Shown here one piece after another: positions 46,020 through 54,845 of a stretch of DNA of 64,000 bases. The stretch is from Hyphomicrobiaceae bacterium (lineage in GTDB: Bacteria; Pseudomonadota; Alphaproteobacteria; Rhizobiales; Hyphomicrobiaceae): positions 1-64,000 of the forward strand of contig JAKFWF010000042.1 in the NCBI GenBank assembly GCA_021730785.1. Reading direction: 5' to 3'. Position 1 is the stretch's first letter. The number at the start of each line of letters is the position of its first letter. The position numbers were made by a program, and so were the translations under genes. Below the pieces are notes generated by a model. It did no database searches, had not been told where the DNA came from, and saw nothing but the letters and a program-made list of their open reading frames with translations.

Positions 46020-47648
46020 TCACTCCAGCAGTTTGCGGACGTCTTCGCGGAAGGCTTTGCGCGACGCCTCGCGGCTGTAGAACATGTGCCCGCCGGGATA
46101 GACGACGAGGTTCAGGCGCGACGCATCGCCGCCGAAGGCTGGGATCTGGGCCAGCACGAAGTCGGAGGCGAAGTAGGGCGTGATGGTATCGTTGAAGCCG
46201 TGCGTGACGAGCACGCGCAGCTTCGGGTCGTTGGCAAGCGCCGAGCGCAGTTCGCCTGACGAGCTGACGCCATAGGGCGAGTTCGGATAGACCCACTCGC
46301 GGTTCGCGCCGCCGTTGGATATTTCGTAGACCGCATCGACCTTGTACTTCAGGCGATCGCCGTAGAGGTCGATCATGGCGGCCAGCATCGGCGCCGCATA
46401 GCCGCTGGTGAACGGATCCTCGCTCGATGCCGGGAAATACGACGTCGGCTCGGGATCGAAGGCGCGCACCTGGCTGTCGTAGATGCTCGCAACCTGGCCC
46501 GTCGCCCGGTTCGCCTCGCGCCGGTAGGTGAAGCTGTCGAGGCGGGCCCCATACTGCCGTACCAGTGGCTCCGGCAGATTGACGAGGCCGGCGACGCGCT
46601 TCGTCATGCGATCGAGCGCGGCCGTGTCGTTGGGTCCGCGCAACAGATCGGCCAGATACTCGCTGCGGGCGTAGGTTTCTGCCGCCGTCAGCATCGAGCG
46701 CGTGAGGACTATGGATTTGTCCTTCTGTTCCATGGCCGAGGCCGTGAGTGACGGCAGCAGCGAGGCGAGGCCCGTCGGGCTGCCCGAGCGCCAGGAGCCG
46801 CGCAGGCCATATTCGAATAGGGGTGAGACGAGCACCAGTGCACTGATGCCGACGCCATAGCGGGTCTGCAGGGCCGCCGCCACCTTGGGTCCGCGGATGC
46901 CGCCGTAGCTCTCGCCGACAATCATCTTCGGCGAGGTGAGGCGGGCGGATTTCTTCAGCCATTCGCGGATGAACTCGGCGGTCGAGTCGACGTCGCCGTT
47001 GACCGACCAGAAGAAGCGCGTGCCGCCGCTTTCGCGGGTGCCAGCATCACGGTTGGCTGTGGCCGCGGGGGCAGGCGGCGCACCGGCTGCCGCCGGCTGC
47101 TGCGAGGGGCGGGCAATGCGGCTGTAGCCGGTGCCGATCGGATCGATGAACACGAGATCGGTGAAATCGAGGAAGGTCTCGGCGTTCGGCACCAGCGTCG
47201 GCGGCGACGAAGGCGACGGCAGCGGCGCATCGAGCGGCAGCCGCCACGGCCCGAGCCCGCCGATATGCAGCCAGGCCGAGGCCGATCCGGGCCCACCGTT
47301 GAAGGCGAACGTGACAGGGCGCTTCGCCGCTTCGACGCCGGGCACGGTGTAGGCGATGTAGGAAAACTCAGCCAGCAGGCGGCCGTCGGCATTGCGCAGC
47401 GGGATCGACCCGACCGTCGCATCAAACTTGAGCGTGCGCCCCGACAATTCGACCGTGTGCTGAGTGATCACGTCACGCGGCAACCGGCGCTCTGCCGGCT
47501 GCGACGGCGCCGTGCTAGCGCCTTGCTGCTGACTGCCGCGTTGCTGCGAGCGGGCGGCGCCGGCATCGGCCTCCTGGGCACTGGCTTGAGGGATCGCGAG
47601 GCCGGCCAATGCCGCCAAGGCCAGCGGCGCGAGTGTCTTGGTACGCAT
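46020..47648 (-). CDS. Serine carboxypeptidase-like (S10) peptidase, secreted
   Basis: 542 residues. A signal peptide (about 1-24, ending ASAQ) is followed by a Gln/Ala-rich linker. S10 motifs: NGGPGSASAWLHIGGLGP (oxyanion), GESYGG with the nucleophile Ser, then HGFNDTITPY (Asp) and YPGGHMFY (His). It would act in the periplasm removing C-terminal residues. Upstream is a divergent VCBS-type protein 130 bp away. The TPP enzyme follows downstream. Confidence 0.9.
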   Translation of the reverse strand: MRTKTLAPLALAALAGLAIPQASAQEADAGAARSQQRGSQQQGASTAPSQPAERRLPRDVITQHTVELSGRTLKFDATVGSIPLRNADGRLLAEFSYIAYTVPGVEAAKRPVTFAFNGGPGSASAWLHIGGLGPWRLPLDAPLPSPSSPPTLVPNAETFLDFTDLVFIDPIGTGYSRIARPSQQPAAAGAPPAPAATANRDAGTRESGGTRFFWSVNGDVDSTAEFIREWLKKSARLTSPKMIVGESYGGIRGPKVAAALQTRYGVGISALVLVSPLFEYGLRGSWRSGSPTGLASLLPSLTASAMEQKDKSIVLTRSMLTAAETYARSEYLADLLRGPNDTAALDRMTKRVAGLVNLPEPLVRQYGARLDSFTYRREANRATGQVASIYDSQVRAFDPEPTSYFPASSEDPFTSGYAAPMLAAMIDLYGDRLKYKVDAVYEISNGGANREWVYPNSPYGVSSSGELRSALANDPKLRVLVTHGFNDTITPYFASDFVLAQIPAFGGDASRLNLVVYPGGHMFYSREASRKAFREDVRKLLE

Positions 47649-47778
47649 GAACGGCCACCTCCACAATACATCGCGGCCACACTGCCCGGCGAAGCGCACC
47701 AAAGCAAGTCAGCCAGAGGCAGGAAATCGCCGCGAATCCGGCTATAGCTCGTGCGCGTTCGACGCATGCGAACAGGGG

Positions 47779-48690
47779 ATGACGATGACATCGAGACGAA
47801 CCGTCCTGTGCGGGCTCGCGGCCAGTGCAGCCCTGTCGCAGTCGGCATTTGCGAAGGTTCCGCTCCTGCGGGTGTTCGGCGTTGAGACGGACGCGGTCGA
47901 TGCGCCCCAGGGCCGTTTCAAGCGGCCGCGCCATGACGCGCCAATCAGGGACGGCAAGCTCGCGCGCGGCAACCGGACGATCCTCGCCGCCTGGTTCTCC
48001 GACCCGACACAGCGCTATCGCCACTTCGCGCTCGGCGCCGAGTACGAGCCGGGCTCGCTGGTGATCTCCACCGCCGACCAGAAGGCCCATAAGCTCGCCC
48101 TGCCGGATGACAGCGTGTTCGAGGACCGCGAGCCACGCATCGTCAACATCGATGGCGTCGACATGGTGATCGCGGTTCGCTCCTACGTGAAAAAAGGTGC
48201 GGCCCTTGCGCTTGTTGCCGTGATCGATCGCAAGATCCAGATCGTGGCTGAAACCCCACCGATCGGCACCCCGTTTAAGTGGTTGAACCCGATCGGCCCG
48301 GCCGACTTCACCGGCGATGGCATCCTGCAGATCGCGCTCGTGCGCACGCCGCACCTCGCCGGACAGCTGCAGCTGTGGACTGCGCGGAACGGCGAAATGG
48401 TGCAGACGTTCGAACTCGACGACGTGTGCAACCACGCCCTGCGCTCGTCGCATCTGCGCCTGCACGCGATCGCCGACTTCAATGGCGATGGCGTACCCGA
48501 TCTCGCCGTGCCGACGCAGGACCGCAGGACCATCCGGTTCCTGTCGTTTCGCGGCGGCAAGTACAAGGAGTTCGGCCGGGCCGAGTTGCCGGGCGCCGCC
48601 TCCGAGGACTTCCAGGTGGTGACGAAGGGTGGTGCGCCCGCCTTGCAAGTGGGCCTGGGTGGCGGGCGCACGATCGTGGTGCAAGCCTGA
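47779..48690 (+). CDS. Secreted FG-GAP/VCBS-repeat protein with Tat-type signal
   Basis: 303 residues. The N-terminus TSRRTVLCGLAASAALSQSAFA is a twin-Arg-like signal. Ca-binding-type repeats occur at GPADFTGDGILQIALVRTP and IADFNGDGVPDLAVPTQD (D-x-N/T-G-D-G), as in FG-GAP beta-propeller proteins. The partner is unknown. ATG 47779 is chosen with GGGG upstream. Its stop codon abuts the prfH stop at 48691. Confidence 0.75.
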   Translation: MTMTSRRTVLCGLAASAALSQSAFAKVPLLRVFGVETDAVDAPQGRFKRPRHDAPIRDGKLARGNRTILAAWFSDPTQRYRHFALGAEYEPGSLVISTADQKAHKLALPDDSVFEDREPRIVNIDGVDMVIAVRSYVKKGAALALVAVIDRKIQIVAETPPIGTPFKWLNPIGPADFTGDGILQIALVRTPHLAGQLQLWTARNGEMVQTFELDDVCNHALRSSHLRLHAIADFNGDGVPDLAVPTQDRRTIRFLSFRGGKYKEFGRAELPGAASEDFQVVTKGGAPALQVGLGGGRTIVVQA

Positions 48691-49347
48691 TCAGCGCTTC
48701 TCGCGGAACTCGGGCCCGACGAAGGTGCGCACGGCGGCGCCCCGCTCGAGCCGGTCGTGGGCCTGCCAGCGCGCCTGTTCGGCAGCGCTCCGCTTCGACA
48801 GCGCCCGTTCTCGCAGCAGTGCCGCGAGACGGGCGAGCGCCAGTCGCTTGTTCATGTGCTGGGAGCGTTCCTCGCGCGCCACCACCACGAGCCCGTACGC
48901 GCGATGCGTCGCCCGCACCGCACTTTCGGTCTTGTTGACATGCTGTCCACCGGCACCGCCAGCCTTCATCGTCTCGAATGACACGTCACGGGGATCGAGC
49001 GCGCCGATTGCGCCCGCCTCCGGCACATCAAGCAGATCGACCGCCACGAACCAGTTCTTGCGTTTGTGGCCTGCCCGCAAGGAACTTGGGCAGATCCATT
49101 GGATGGTGCCAGCGTAACTGCGGGCGAAGCGCACGGCATCGATGCCGTCGAGCTTAACCAGGGCCGACAGCAGCGTACCCTTCTCGTCGCCGGCGACCGC
49201 CTCCTGGAGTTCGGTCGCGATGCCGCAAGCCGTCGCCGCCCGCCCGATCTCGTCACTCAGCTTGGCAACCGCGATCTGGCATTCGGCTGGTCCGCGCCCG
49301 GACGACAGCTGCAGCCAGCAGGTTTCACTCGGGCGCTGCTCACTCAT
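48691..49347 (-). CDS. prfH: Peptide chain release factor-like protein PrfH
   Basis: 218 residues, a class-I-release-factor paralog lacking the stop-codon domain. The GGQ loop is AGGAGGQHVNKTESAVR (about residue 130), needed for peptidyl-tRNA hydrolysis. The C-terminal part LERGAAVRTFVGPEF is as in PrfH. PrfH is known to work on ribosomes cut in the 16S decoding centre, together with an RtcB-type ligase that reseals the RNA. The gene overlaps rtcB by 8 bp, so translation is coupled. Confidence 0.9.
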   Translation of the reverse strand: MSEQRPSETCWLQLSSGRGPAECQIAVAKLSDEIGRAATACGIATELQEAVAGDEKGTLLSALVKLDGIDAVRFARSYAGTIQWICPSSLRAGHKRKNWFVAVDLLDVPEAGAIGALDPRDVSFETMKAGGAGGQHVNKTESAVRATHRAYGLVVVAREERSQHMNKRLALARLAALLRERALSKRSAAEQARWQAHDRLERGAAVRTFVGPEFREKR

Positions 49348-50491
49348 CGTCGCGCCTCCGCACCTTATAGGTCAGGATCGGCTTGTAGACGGCGATGACC
49401 GTGACGAGGCCAGCTTCCGCCAGATCCTCGATGACGCGGCCGATGTCCTTGTAGGCCTGCGGCGCCTCCTCGTAGAGCAGTTCGCGGTCCTCGCAGATGA
49501 TGCGGCCGCCAAGTTCGGTCCGCTGCAGATCTTCGACGCGATACTTGTGCGACAGGCGTGGCTTGGCATAGCCCCGCTGCCAGCGTCGGCCCGCCCCGTG
49601 CGCAAGCGAGAACGCCGCGGCCTCGCGGTCACCGATCGGTGCAACGAGATAGCTCAGCGTGCCGCGCGAACCGGGGATCATGATCGCTGCTGCGTTCGAT
49701 GTTGCAGCGCCCTTGCGATGCACCCAGGCAGCTTCGCCGCCCCACATCTCGGCGCTGATCATGTTGTGCGGCACGTCGCACACCAGCCTCGCCTCGGCGC
49801 CGATCTGGCGCGCGAAACGATCGGCCAGCAGGGCGCGGTTGGCAATCGACCAGCGCAGGGCTTCGTCATGCCGTGCGAGGTAGGCATCGGCCGCCTGTGT
49901 GCCCTCGACGAGCGCGTTGAGCCCGTTCTCGCGCATCTGCTCGTCGAAGATCGCCTGGCCGAGGCCGCGACTGCCCGAGTGGATCAGCAGCGTTGCCATC
50001 CCGCGATCGAGGCCGAGGCCCGCCAGCCGCGCAGGGTCGACGACCTCATGCACCACCTGCAGTTCGGCGAAATGATTGCCGCCGCCGATGGTGCCAAGGC
50101 CGCTGTCGTGGATGCTGGGGCTAAGGCGCTGCGCATCGAGCCACGGCGCGCGATCGCCGTCGAACGGTCGGTCGAGGCCCTCGAGGCGGTTCACCCAGCG
50201 GTCGATCTTGAGTTTGCGGGCGGGCAAGTCGGTTGCCCACAAGCTCATGGCGCAACCGATGTCGTTGCCTGGCAGCCGCGGGTGGATGACGCCACGGCTA
50301 ACGAAGGCAGCGCCAACCGGCGTGCCCTTGCCCGGATGCAGATCGGGAAAGCCGACCGTGTGGACGACACCGGGCAATGCGGCAGATTGCTTCAGTTGTT
50401 CGAGTGCCGTGCCTTCGATCCACGTCTTGTCGGACGCGATCAGGCGGACGTGTGGCGCATCAGGCGATGCACCCGTTTTGGACGTGCCCAT
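49340..50491 (-). CDS. rtcB: RtcB-family RNA ligase (RtcB2 type)
   Basis: 383 residues, shorter than classical RtcB. Metal-binding and guanylation motifs: FPDLHPGKG, GNDIGCAMS (the Cys ligand), SGLGTIGGGNHFAEL, HSGSRGLG and the final HGAGRRWQRG with the nucleophilic His region. It joins 2',3'-cyclic phosphate and 5'-OH RNA ends. Adjacency to prfH marks the ribosome-repair pair. A tRNA-like RNA is predicted 19 bp upstream of its start, on the opposite strand. Confidence 0.9.
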   Translation of the reverse strand: MGTSKTGASPDAPHVRLIASDKTWIEGTALEQLKQSAALPGVVHTVGFPDLHPGKGTPVGAAFVSRGVIHPRLPGNDIGCAMSLWATDLPARKLKIDRWVNRLEGLDRPFDGDRAPWLDAQRLSPSIHDSGLGTIGGGNHFAELQVVHEVVDPARLAGLGLDRGMATLLIHSGSRGLGQAIFDEQMRENGLNALVEGTQAADAYLARHDEALRWSIANRALLADRFARQIGAEARLVCDVPHNMISAEMWGGEAAWVHRKGAATSNAAAIMIPGSRGTLSYLVAPIGDREAAAFSLAHGAGRRWQRGYAKPRLSHKYRVEDLQRTELGGRIICEDRELLYEEAPQAYKDIGRVIEDLAEAGLVTVIAVYKPILTYKVRRRDDE

Positions 50492-50509
50492 GGGAACCTG
50501 AAATTCGAG

Positions 50510-50617
50510 AGCGGCGGGAGCCCGCGACGACAGAATCGCGGACGGCTGGACGTGCGGCCGAAGCGATGTATGTCGTCATGGGGCGTGGCTCCTTCAGGTT
50601 CGATTCCGGTGCCCGCT
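50510..50617 (+). ncRNA. tRNA-like structured RNA beside rtcB-prfH (candidate)
   Basis: A 108-nt stretch with a T-arm-like GGTTCGATTCC (50598-50608) and a closing stem AGCGG (50510-50514)/CCGCT (50613-50617). Inside are GGAGCC (50517-50522)/GGCTCC (50587-50592), GACGACA (50526-50532)/TGTCGTC (50571-50577) and ATCGC (50535-50539)/GCGAT (50563-50567), so the whole can fold into an extended arm plus a T-arm. A cloverleaf version is also possible but the anticodon loop would have 8 nt. The T-loop orientation implies transcription to the right, divergent from rtcB. It could be a mimic or substrate for the repair system. Confidence 0.45.
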
Positions 50618-50804
50618 AGCGTTGCTTTGCGGCAGCCGTAGGGCGGGCAATCGTGGCCCTTCGCCAGTCATGGGGCTGGAGCGGACTTGGCCACTGCGTG
50701 CGGTGGGCTGGAATTCGGCAAACCTTGGTGTCATGCACGCCGTAGGGCACCGTTGTGATGATCCCGACCGACGCGCGCCGAGGTTGGTCCAGCGCTTCCC
50801 ACTC

Positions 50805-51680
50805 CTATTGCGTCACCTGCGGCGCTGTGGCGGAGGCCGGGGCAGGAGCCGCGTCTGCCACCGGTATGGCCGCGGGAGCGGGCGTGACCTTCTTTGCCAC
50901 GGGCTTCGGCGGCTTCGGTTTGGCGGTGGGCGGCTTTGGCGCAACATCGTTGGCCGCGAAACCAAACAGCGACGACAGCGGCGCACTCTGGCTGACGCCG
51001 CCTGCGTAGGCCTGCAGCACCGTCACCTTGGTGCCGACCTTCGCCAATGTGGCGAGGTGCACGACGTGCTCGTTCATCAGGCGGAAACAGCCGGACGAGT
51101 TGGCCCGGCCGACGGTGCGGTCGTTGTTGGTGCCGTGGATGCGATAGATCGTGCTGCCGAGATACAACGCGCGCGCGCCCTGCGGGTTCTTCAGGCCGCC
51201 CGTGACTGTGATCGGCAGGCCGGGAATGCGCTTGTGCATCTCCGGCGGCGGCGTCCATGTGGGCCATGCGGCGATGCGGCTGATGCGCTCCGTGCCGGAC
51301 CATGTGAAGCCGTCGCGTCCTACCGAAATGGGATACTCGTAGGCTTTCTTGTCGGGCAGCACGAAGTAGAGCTTCTTGCCCTGTGTGTCGACGATGATCG
51401 AGCCGGGCTCTTCCGACTGGTTGAAGTACACGATCGGTGGCGCAGTCGGCGTGATGTCTGGCCGCTCGCCGCCCTGCATGAACTTGGGATAAACTACAGG
51501 GCCGTAAGCCTTGCGCCGCTCCGCCCGCTCGGCCTCCGCCTGCTCCGCCTTCTGCTTGACCTCACTGTCGAACACCGGCGTGCTGCCGGACCATGAGGAT
51601 TGGGCCTGAGCCGGCCCCGCCAGGGCAAGGAGGCTGGCAGCCACCAGCGACAGCCTCGCGTTCGAACACGTCACGTGCAT
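50805..51680 (-). CDS. L,D-transpeptidase (YkuD domain)
   Basis: 291 residues. Signal peptide (about 1-26, ending AQA), then a charged helix, and the YkuD domain (about 90-235) with IHGTNNDRTVGRANSSGCFRL-like catalytic core: His, Ser-Ser-Gly-Cys and Arg are present. It crosslinks peptidoglycan stems or attaches lipoproteins in the periplasm. The C-terminus is Pro/Ala/Lys-rich (about 245-291), a possible wall-binding linker. ATG 51680. Confidence 0.93.
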   Translation of the reverse strand: MHVTCSNARLSLVAASLLALAGPAQAQSSWSGSTPVFDSEVKQKAEQAEAERAERRKAYGPVVYPKFMQGGERPDITPTAPPIVYFNQSEEPGSIIVDTQGKKLYFVLPDKKAYEYPISVGRDGFTWSGTERISRIAAWPTWTPPPEMHKRIPGLPITVTGGLKNPQGARALYLGSTIYRIHGTNNDRTVGRANSSGCFRLMNEHVVHLATLAKVGTKVTVLQAYAGGVSQSAPLSSLFGFAANDVAPKPPTAKPKPPKPVAKKVTPAPAAIPVADAAPAPASATAPQVTQ

Positions 51681-51909
51681 CCCCCATGGCTCGGCATCAT
51701 GCCGTCGTTGCGGCGCTCGTACGGACTGATTACGCGGGCAGGCTTGGACGGCACAAGCAGCACTTGCGCATTTGCTTCATCACCGGCCGGACCTGTGGCA
51801 TCCAGGCGACGTCCGAGCCGGCCGCCAAATCAGGCGCCGTCTTGGTGATGCCACCCGAATCATCCGATGGTCGCCGCGTAATCTCTCTTTTGCCGGAAGG
51901 ACCCCAACC

Positions 51910-52881
51910 ATGGTCGAGCGCGTCACGTCAAAGCGCGGAGCTGCCAACGACGACAGCCCGGTCGGCCAGTCGGGCGCCCGCCGCAAATCCGACAAGCCGC
52001 AGGGCGGGGCCCATGCCGCCGCCAAGGCTGGCTTCGACAAGAAAACCATCGCGCTGGTCTATGATTTCGACGGCACGCTGTCGCCGAAGCCCATGCAGGA
52101 ATACACGGTGCTGCCGGCCCTCAACATGGACCCGAAGCTGTTTTGGGCCGAAAGCAACCGCATCGCGCGCGAGCAGGGCGCCGATCCGCTGATCACCTAC
52201 ATGCACCTGATGTATAAGAAGGCCAAGGAGAAGGGCGTGCGCATCGATCGCGACGACCTTGTGCAACTCGGCCGCGACGTGGAACTGTTTCCCGGCGTCG
52301 CCGAATGGTTCGACGAGATCGCCACCTACGTCGCCTTGCGCGCCGAATCACAGGGCGTGGTGGTGCGCCACTACCTGGTGTCGTCGGGGCTCACCGAAAT
52401 CATCGAGGGCACGGCGATCTACCCGCGGTTCCACAAGGTGTTTGCCTCGGAATACTGGTTCGAGGCGTACGACCTGCCCTATCCGAAGCGGGTGATCACC
52501 GACACGGGCAAGACGCAATACCTGTTCCGCATCAACAAGGGCATCGAGGACTTGGGCGAGAGCATCAACCAGCACATGCCCGAGGACGAACGGCCGATCC
52601 CGTTCTCCAACATGGTCTACTTCGGCGACGGCGAGACTGACGTGCCGTCCATGGCCTTGATGAGGAAGAGCGGCGGCCACGCGGTCGCAGTCCATACCGC
52701 CGGCAAAGCCCGGTCGAAGTGCGTCGATCTGTTCCGCGCCGGTCGCGTCGATTTCTTCGCCGTTGCCGACTACCGCCGCGGTTCGGAGCTGTTCAAGCGC
52801 ACGTGCCTGCTGATCGACCGCATGCTGGCCGACATCCGCATCCGCGAGGAAATGTGGAAGCTCGGGCGGGCGATCAAATAG
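51910..52881 (+). CDS. HAD-family hydrolase
   Basis: 323 residues. After a basic 45-residue leader the HAD motif I is YDFDGTL (about residue 52), motif II-like HYLVSSGLTEI, and motif IV YFGDGETDVPSM. The phosphoserine-phosphatase-like layout suggests a small phosphorylated substrate. ATG 51910 is taken as start. Its tail-to-tail neighbour is a tiny gene at 52906. Substrate unknown. Confidence 0.82.
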   Translation: MVERVTSKRGAANDDSPVGQSGARRKSDKPQGGAHAAAKAGFDKKTIALVYDFDGTLSPKPMQEYTVLPALNMDPKLFWAESNRIAREQGADPLITYMHLMYKKAKEKGVRIDRDDLVQLGRDVELFPGVAEWFDEIATYVALRAESQGVVVRHYLVSSGLTEIIEGTAIYPRFHKVFASEYWFEAYDLPYPKRVITDTGKTQYLFRINKGIEDLGESINQHMPEDERPIPFSNMVYFGDGETDVPSMALMRKSGGHAVAVHTAGKARSKCVDLFRAGRVDFFAVADYRRGSELFKRTCLLIDRMLADIRIREEMWKLGRAIK

Positions 52882-52905
52882 CCCGAGGCAAGACGGAGGC
52901 GGACC

Positions 52906-53118
52906 TCAGGCCGCCTTGCGCAGGCGCGGCGCGGCGCACAGCGAGTGTGCTATGAGATCGACAGCGCGGCTCCAGTCAACCACATCCCGGTCGCCGAGAC
53001 CGAATGCGGCCAGCGCGTCCATGGGCGCGCCGCCGTCGCGGAAGATGCGCGCGCACGATTGGCGCGACAGGCCCTGGGCCTGGTTCCACTGCACGGGATT
53101 GATGTGGGACGGGAGCAT
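52906..53118 (-). CDS. Small protein of unknown function
   Basis: 70 residues from ATG 53118 (MLPSHINPVQWNQAQG). GAGG lies 7 bp upstream. It has SRQSCARIFRDGGAPMDALAAFG and ends LRKAA. No known family. The DNA near its stop (CAGGCCGCCTT) recurs at the end of the tiny gene at 53384, so the two may be related. It borders the motif-rich interval. Confidence 0.5.
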   Translation of the reverse strand: MLPSHINPVQWNQAQGLSRQSCARIFRDGGAPMDALAAFGLGDRDVVDWSRAVDLIAHSLCAAPRLRKAA

Positions 53119-53383
53119 GGGATTGCCTCGATGGGTTGGGAGACTGACACTCGGGTTCACGCAACACAACAGGATACGACGCACTCAACTCAACGACGCG
53201 ACGACACGAACAGGGGTCGGCAGACGCACTCAGTGCGGGGGCACCACGACGCTGAACCGGGAACAGAAGTGCCGTTGGCGGACTACAGGTCCTATGCACT
53301 CAACGCGTCTGCCTACTCGGTGGCGGGCGCAGGGGTCGGCGCCCGCCGAATGGTATGGGCCTGTCAGAAGCGGCCGGGGTACT

Positions 53384-53584
53384 TCAGGCCGCCTTCGTCG
53401 CAGGCACCGCCGTTTGAGATGTTTCGACCCTGGCGCGACGGGCGGCGAGATCTGCCAGGATCGAGGACGCAACACCACCAAGCGAACGCCACTCGGACGC
53501 AGTTTCAGACGCTGATACGACGGGCTTGAACGCAACGACCGACGACACACGCGCGGACGCAACTGACTTCGACACAACGGACAT
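53384..53584 (-). CDS. Small Val/Ala/Ser-rich protein of unknown function
   Basis: 66 residues from ATG 53584 (MSVVSKSVASARVSS). GAGG lies 7 bp upstream, the same arrangement as for the gene at 52906. The first half is rich in Val, Ala and Ser, partly because GTTGCGTCC recurs; the second half (SLGGVASSILADLAARRARVE) looks like a helix. No family recognised. The frame is also open upstream from 53653. The opposite strand carries a competing 149-residue frame. Confidence 0.4.
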   Translation of the reverse strand: MSVVSKSVASARVSSVVAFKPVVSASETASEWRSLGGVASSILADLAARRARVETSQTAVPATKAA

Positions 53585-53710
53585 GGGATCACCTCTACGG
53601 GGGTACGCAGTGCACACAACGCAGGGCACGCAAGACTGGGCACGCAACATCACAACGCGAAACGCGACACTTACGCGAACACTAGAGGACGCAACCGAGC
53701 GCTACCGAAA

Positions 53711-53735
53711 CTCAACTCAACTCAACTCAACTCAA
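53711..53735 (+). repeat. CTCAA pentanucleotide microsatellite
   Basis: Five tandem CTCAA units. Two more CTCAA-like units occur at 53184-53193. Such tracts can change length by slippage. Confidence 0.85.
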
Positions 53736-54285
53736 TGCAACGTAGTCGGACGCAACGCGGGGGACGCAACTGGACTTGGCCGGGAAGACTGGGCGAGCCG
53801 CTCCAACGTACGCTTGGACTTGATCGTGGCAGCAGCCCGCCTGTTGTCTTGGAGCGTGCTCAACAGCACGGCCCTCGGCGACGCAGACGCAACTGACGGG
53901 TACGCAACAGGCCGATACGCGGCGAACTCGGTACTGAACTCGGAACCAAACTGGGACGCCACAGGACGCAACTGACGCTGTACGAACGCAACAGGGACGC
54001 AACGTTTTACAAGTGGGGCACAATCAGAGACGCAATCCACAGAGACAATCGCTGCCGGCGAGGACGAGGGACGCGGTACTGGACGGGCACTCGAACTCAC
54101 TGTTTTTCGCCTCGCCGTCGTTCGCTCTGTGTTCCGCGAACAAGGGAGAATTAATACCCCGGCTGTGTTCAAAACGTGACAGGGTTAAGGAAATCCAAAG
54201 GTCTTTTCCTGAAATTGATTGCGCGCCATGGCGCACGCCTACCCGGAGGCCGAGTGATGCGATTAACTGATTGATTTTTATGAGT

Positions 54286-54804
54286 TTAAGACTTCGTTTC
54301 GAACGCCGCGCGCAGCGTGCTGATGCACAGCGCGATGGAGAGAAACACATTCCATCCGGCGAAGGACAGGCCCAGGAATCGGCCCGCCGCCTCGTCGCAG
54401 CGGACGACAACCGTGTTCTTCAGGCGTTCCAGGAGCGCGCCGCCCTTCACCAGATCTGCACCTGCTCCGGCGCAAGTGTCGGGACCTGGCCAGAATTTCC
54501 ACTCCGCACCGGCGTGATAGGTGCCAATGGCCGCATTGGCCAGGAAGGCCAGCGATACCAGGAGGAACAGTATGCCGGCATCCGAAGGGCGGCCGGCGCC
54601 CAGAAGCACGAGCGCGACGAACAGCACAGGAAGTGCGAAATAGTAGGCGTAGCGCTGCTGTAAACACAGCGGGCAGGGCGCCATGCCGCCGATGTACTGG
54701 GCGCTTAGCGCGATCAGGATGCCGGCCAGCGCGAGGATCAGGGTCGTGGCGCCCCAGCGGTAGGCTGGATGCTTGTGGGGGTGGGCTGGGGCGGCAATCG
54801 GCAT
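54286..54804 (-). CDS. dsbB: Disulfide bond formation protein B
   Basis: 172 residues with four membrane helices. The first redox pair CPLC lies in GGMAPCPLCLQQRYAYY (about residue 44); the second pair involves the Cys of PDTCAG and VVRCDE. DsbB reoxidises DsbA with quinone. It lies 41 bp after yqaA on the same strand, an order common in Alphaproteobacteria. ATG 54804. Confidence 0.93.
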   Translation of the reverse strand: MPIAAPAHPHKHPAYRWGATTLILALAGILIALSAQYIGGMAPCPLCLQQRYAYYFALPVLFVALVLLGAGRPSDAGILFLLVSLAFLANAAIGTYHAGAEWKFWPGPDTCAGAGADLVKGGALLERLKNTVVVRCDEAAGRFLGLSFAGWNVFLSIALCISTLRAAFETKS

Positions 54805-54845
54805 CGACGCTGGAACTCGCTACAAATCTCAAACTTAAGTGGCTT

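Larger units (their letters stand above)
53159..54036. repeat. Interval with many ACGCAAC motifs
   Basis: At least 12 exact ACGCAAC on the plus strand, starting at 53159, 53467, 53530, 53557, 53642, 53689, 53750, 53764, 53887, 53902, 53966, 53986 and 53997, plus near matches at 53735 and 54030. Chance would give almost none. Spacing is irregular. Apart from one or two tiny genes nothing else is recognised. The composition differs from the rest of the window. Confidence 0.6.

Noticed and set aside
44263-46962. An 899-codon reading of the TPP enzyme
   Set aside because: The first 317 codons overlap the S10 peptidase out of frame; the family starts at ATG 46011.
50510-50617. An ordinary tRNA or selC gene
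   Set aside because: The T-arm is convincing, but the anticodon loop would be 8 nt, the D-arm lacks the GG pair and there is no usable anticodon assignment; kept only as tRNA-like.
53526-53975. A 149-codon Asn/Thr/Asp-rich frame on the plus strand
   Set aside because: It starts at TTG without a ribosome site and its repeated DAT/NAT residues follow from the DNA motif ACGCAAC; the opposite strand has a better-supported tiny gene.
53732-54172. A 146-codon frame on the minus strand, whose last part reads like a helix
   Set aside because: No ATG and no ribosome site; the start cannot be placed. It could be a real third tiny gene but the support is too weak to list.
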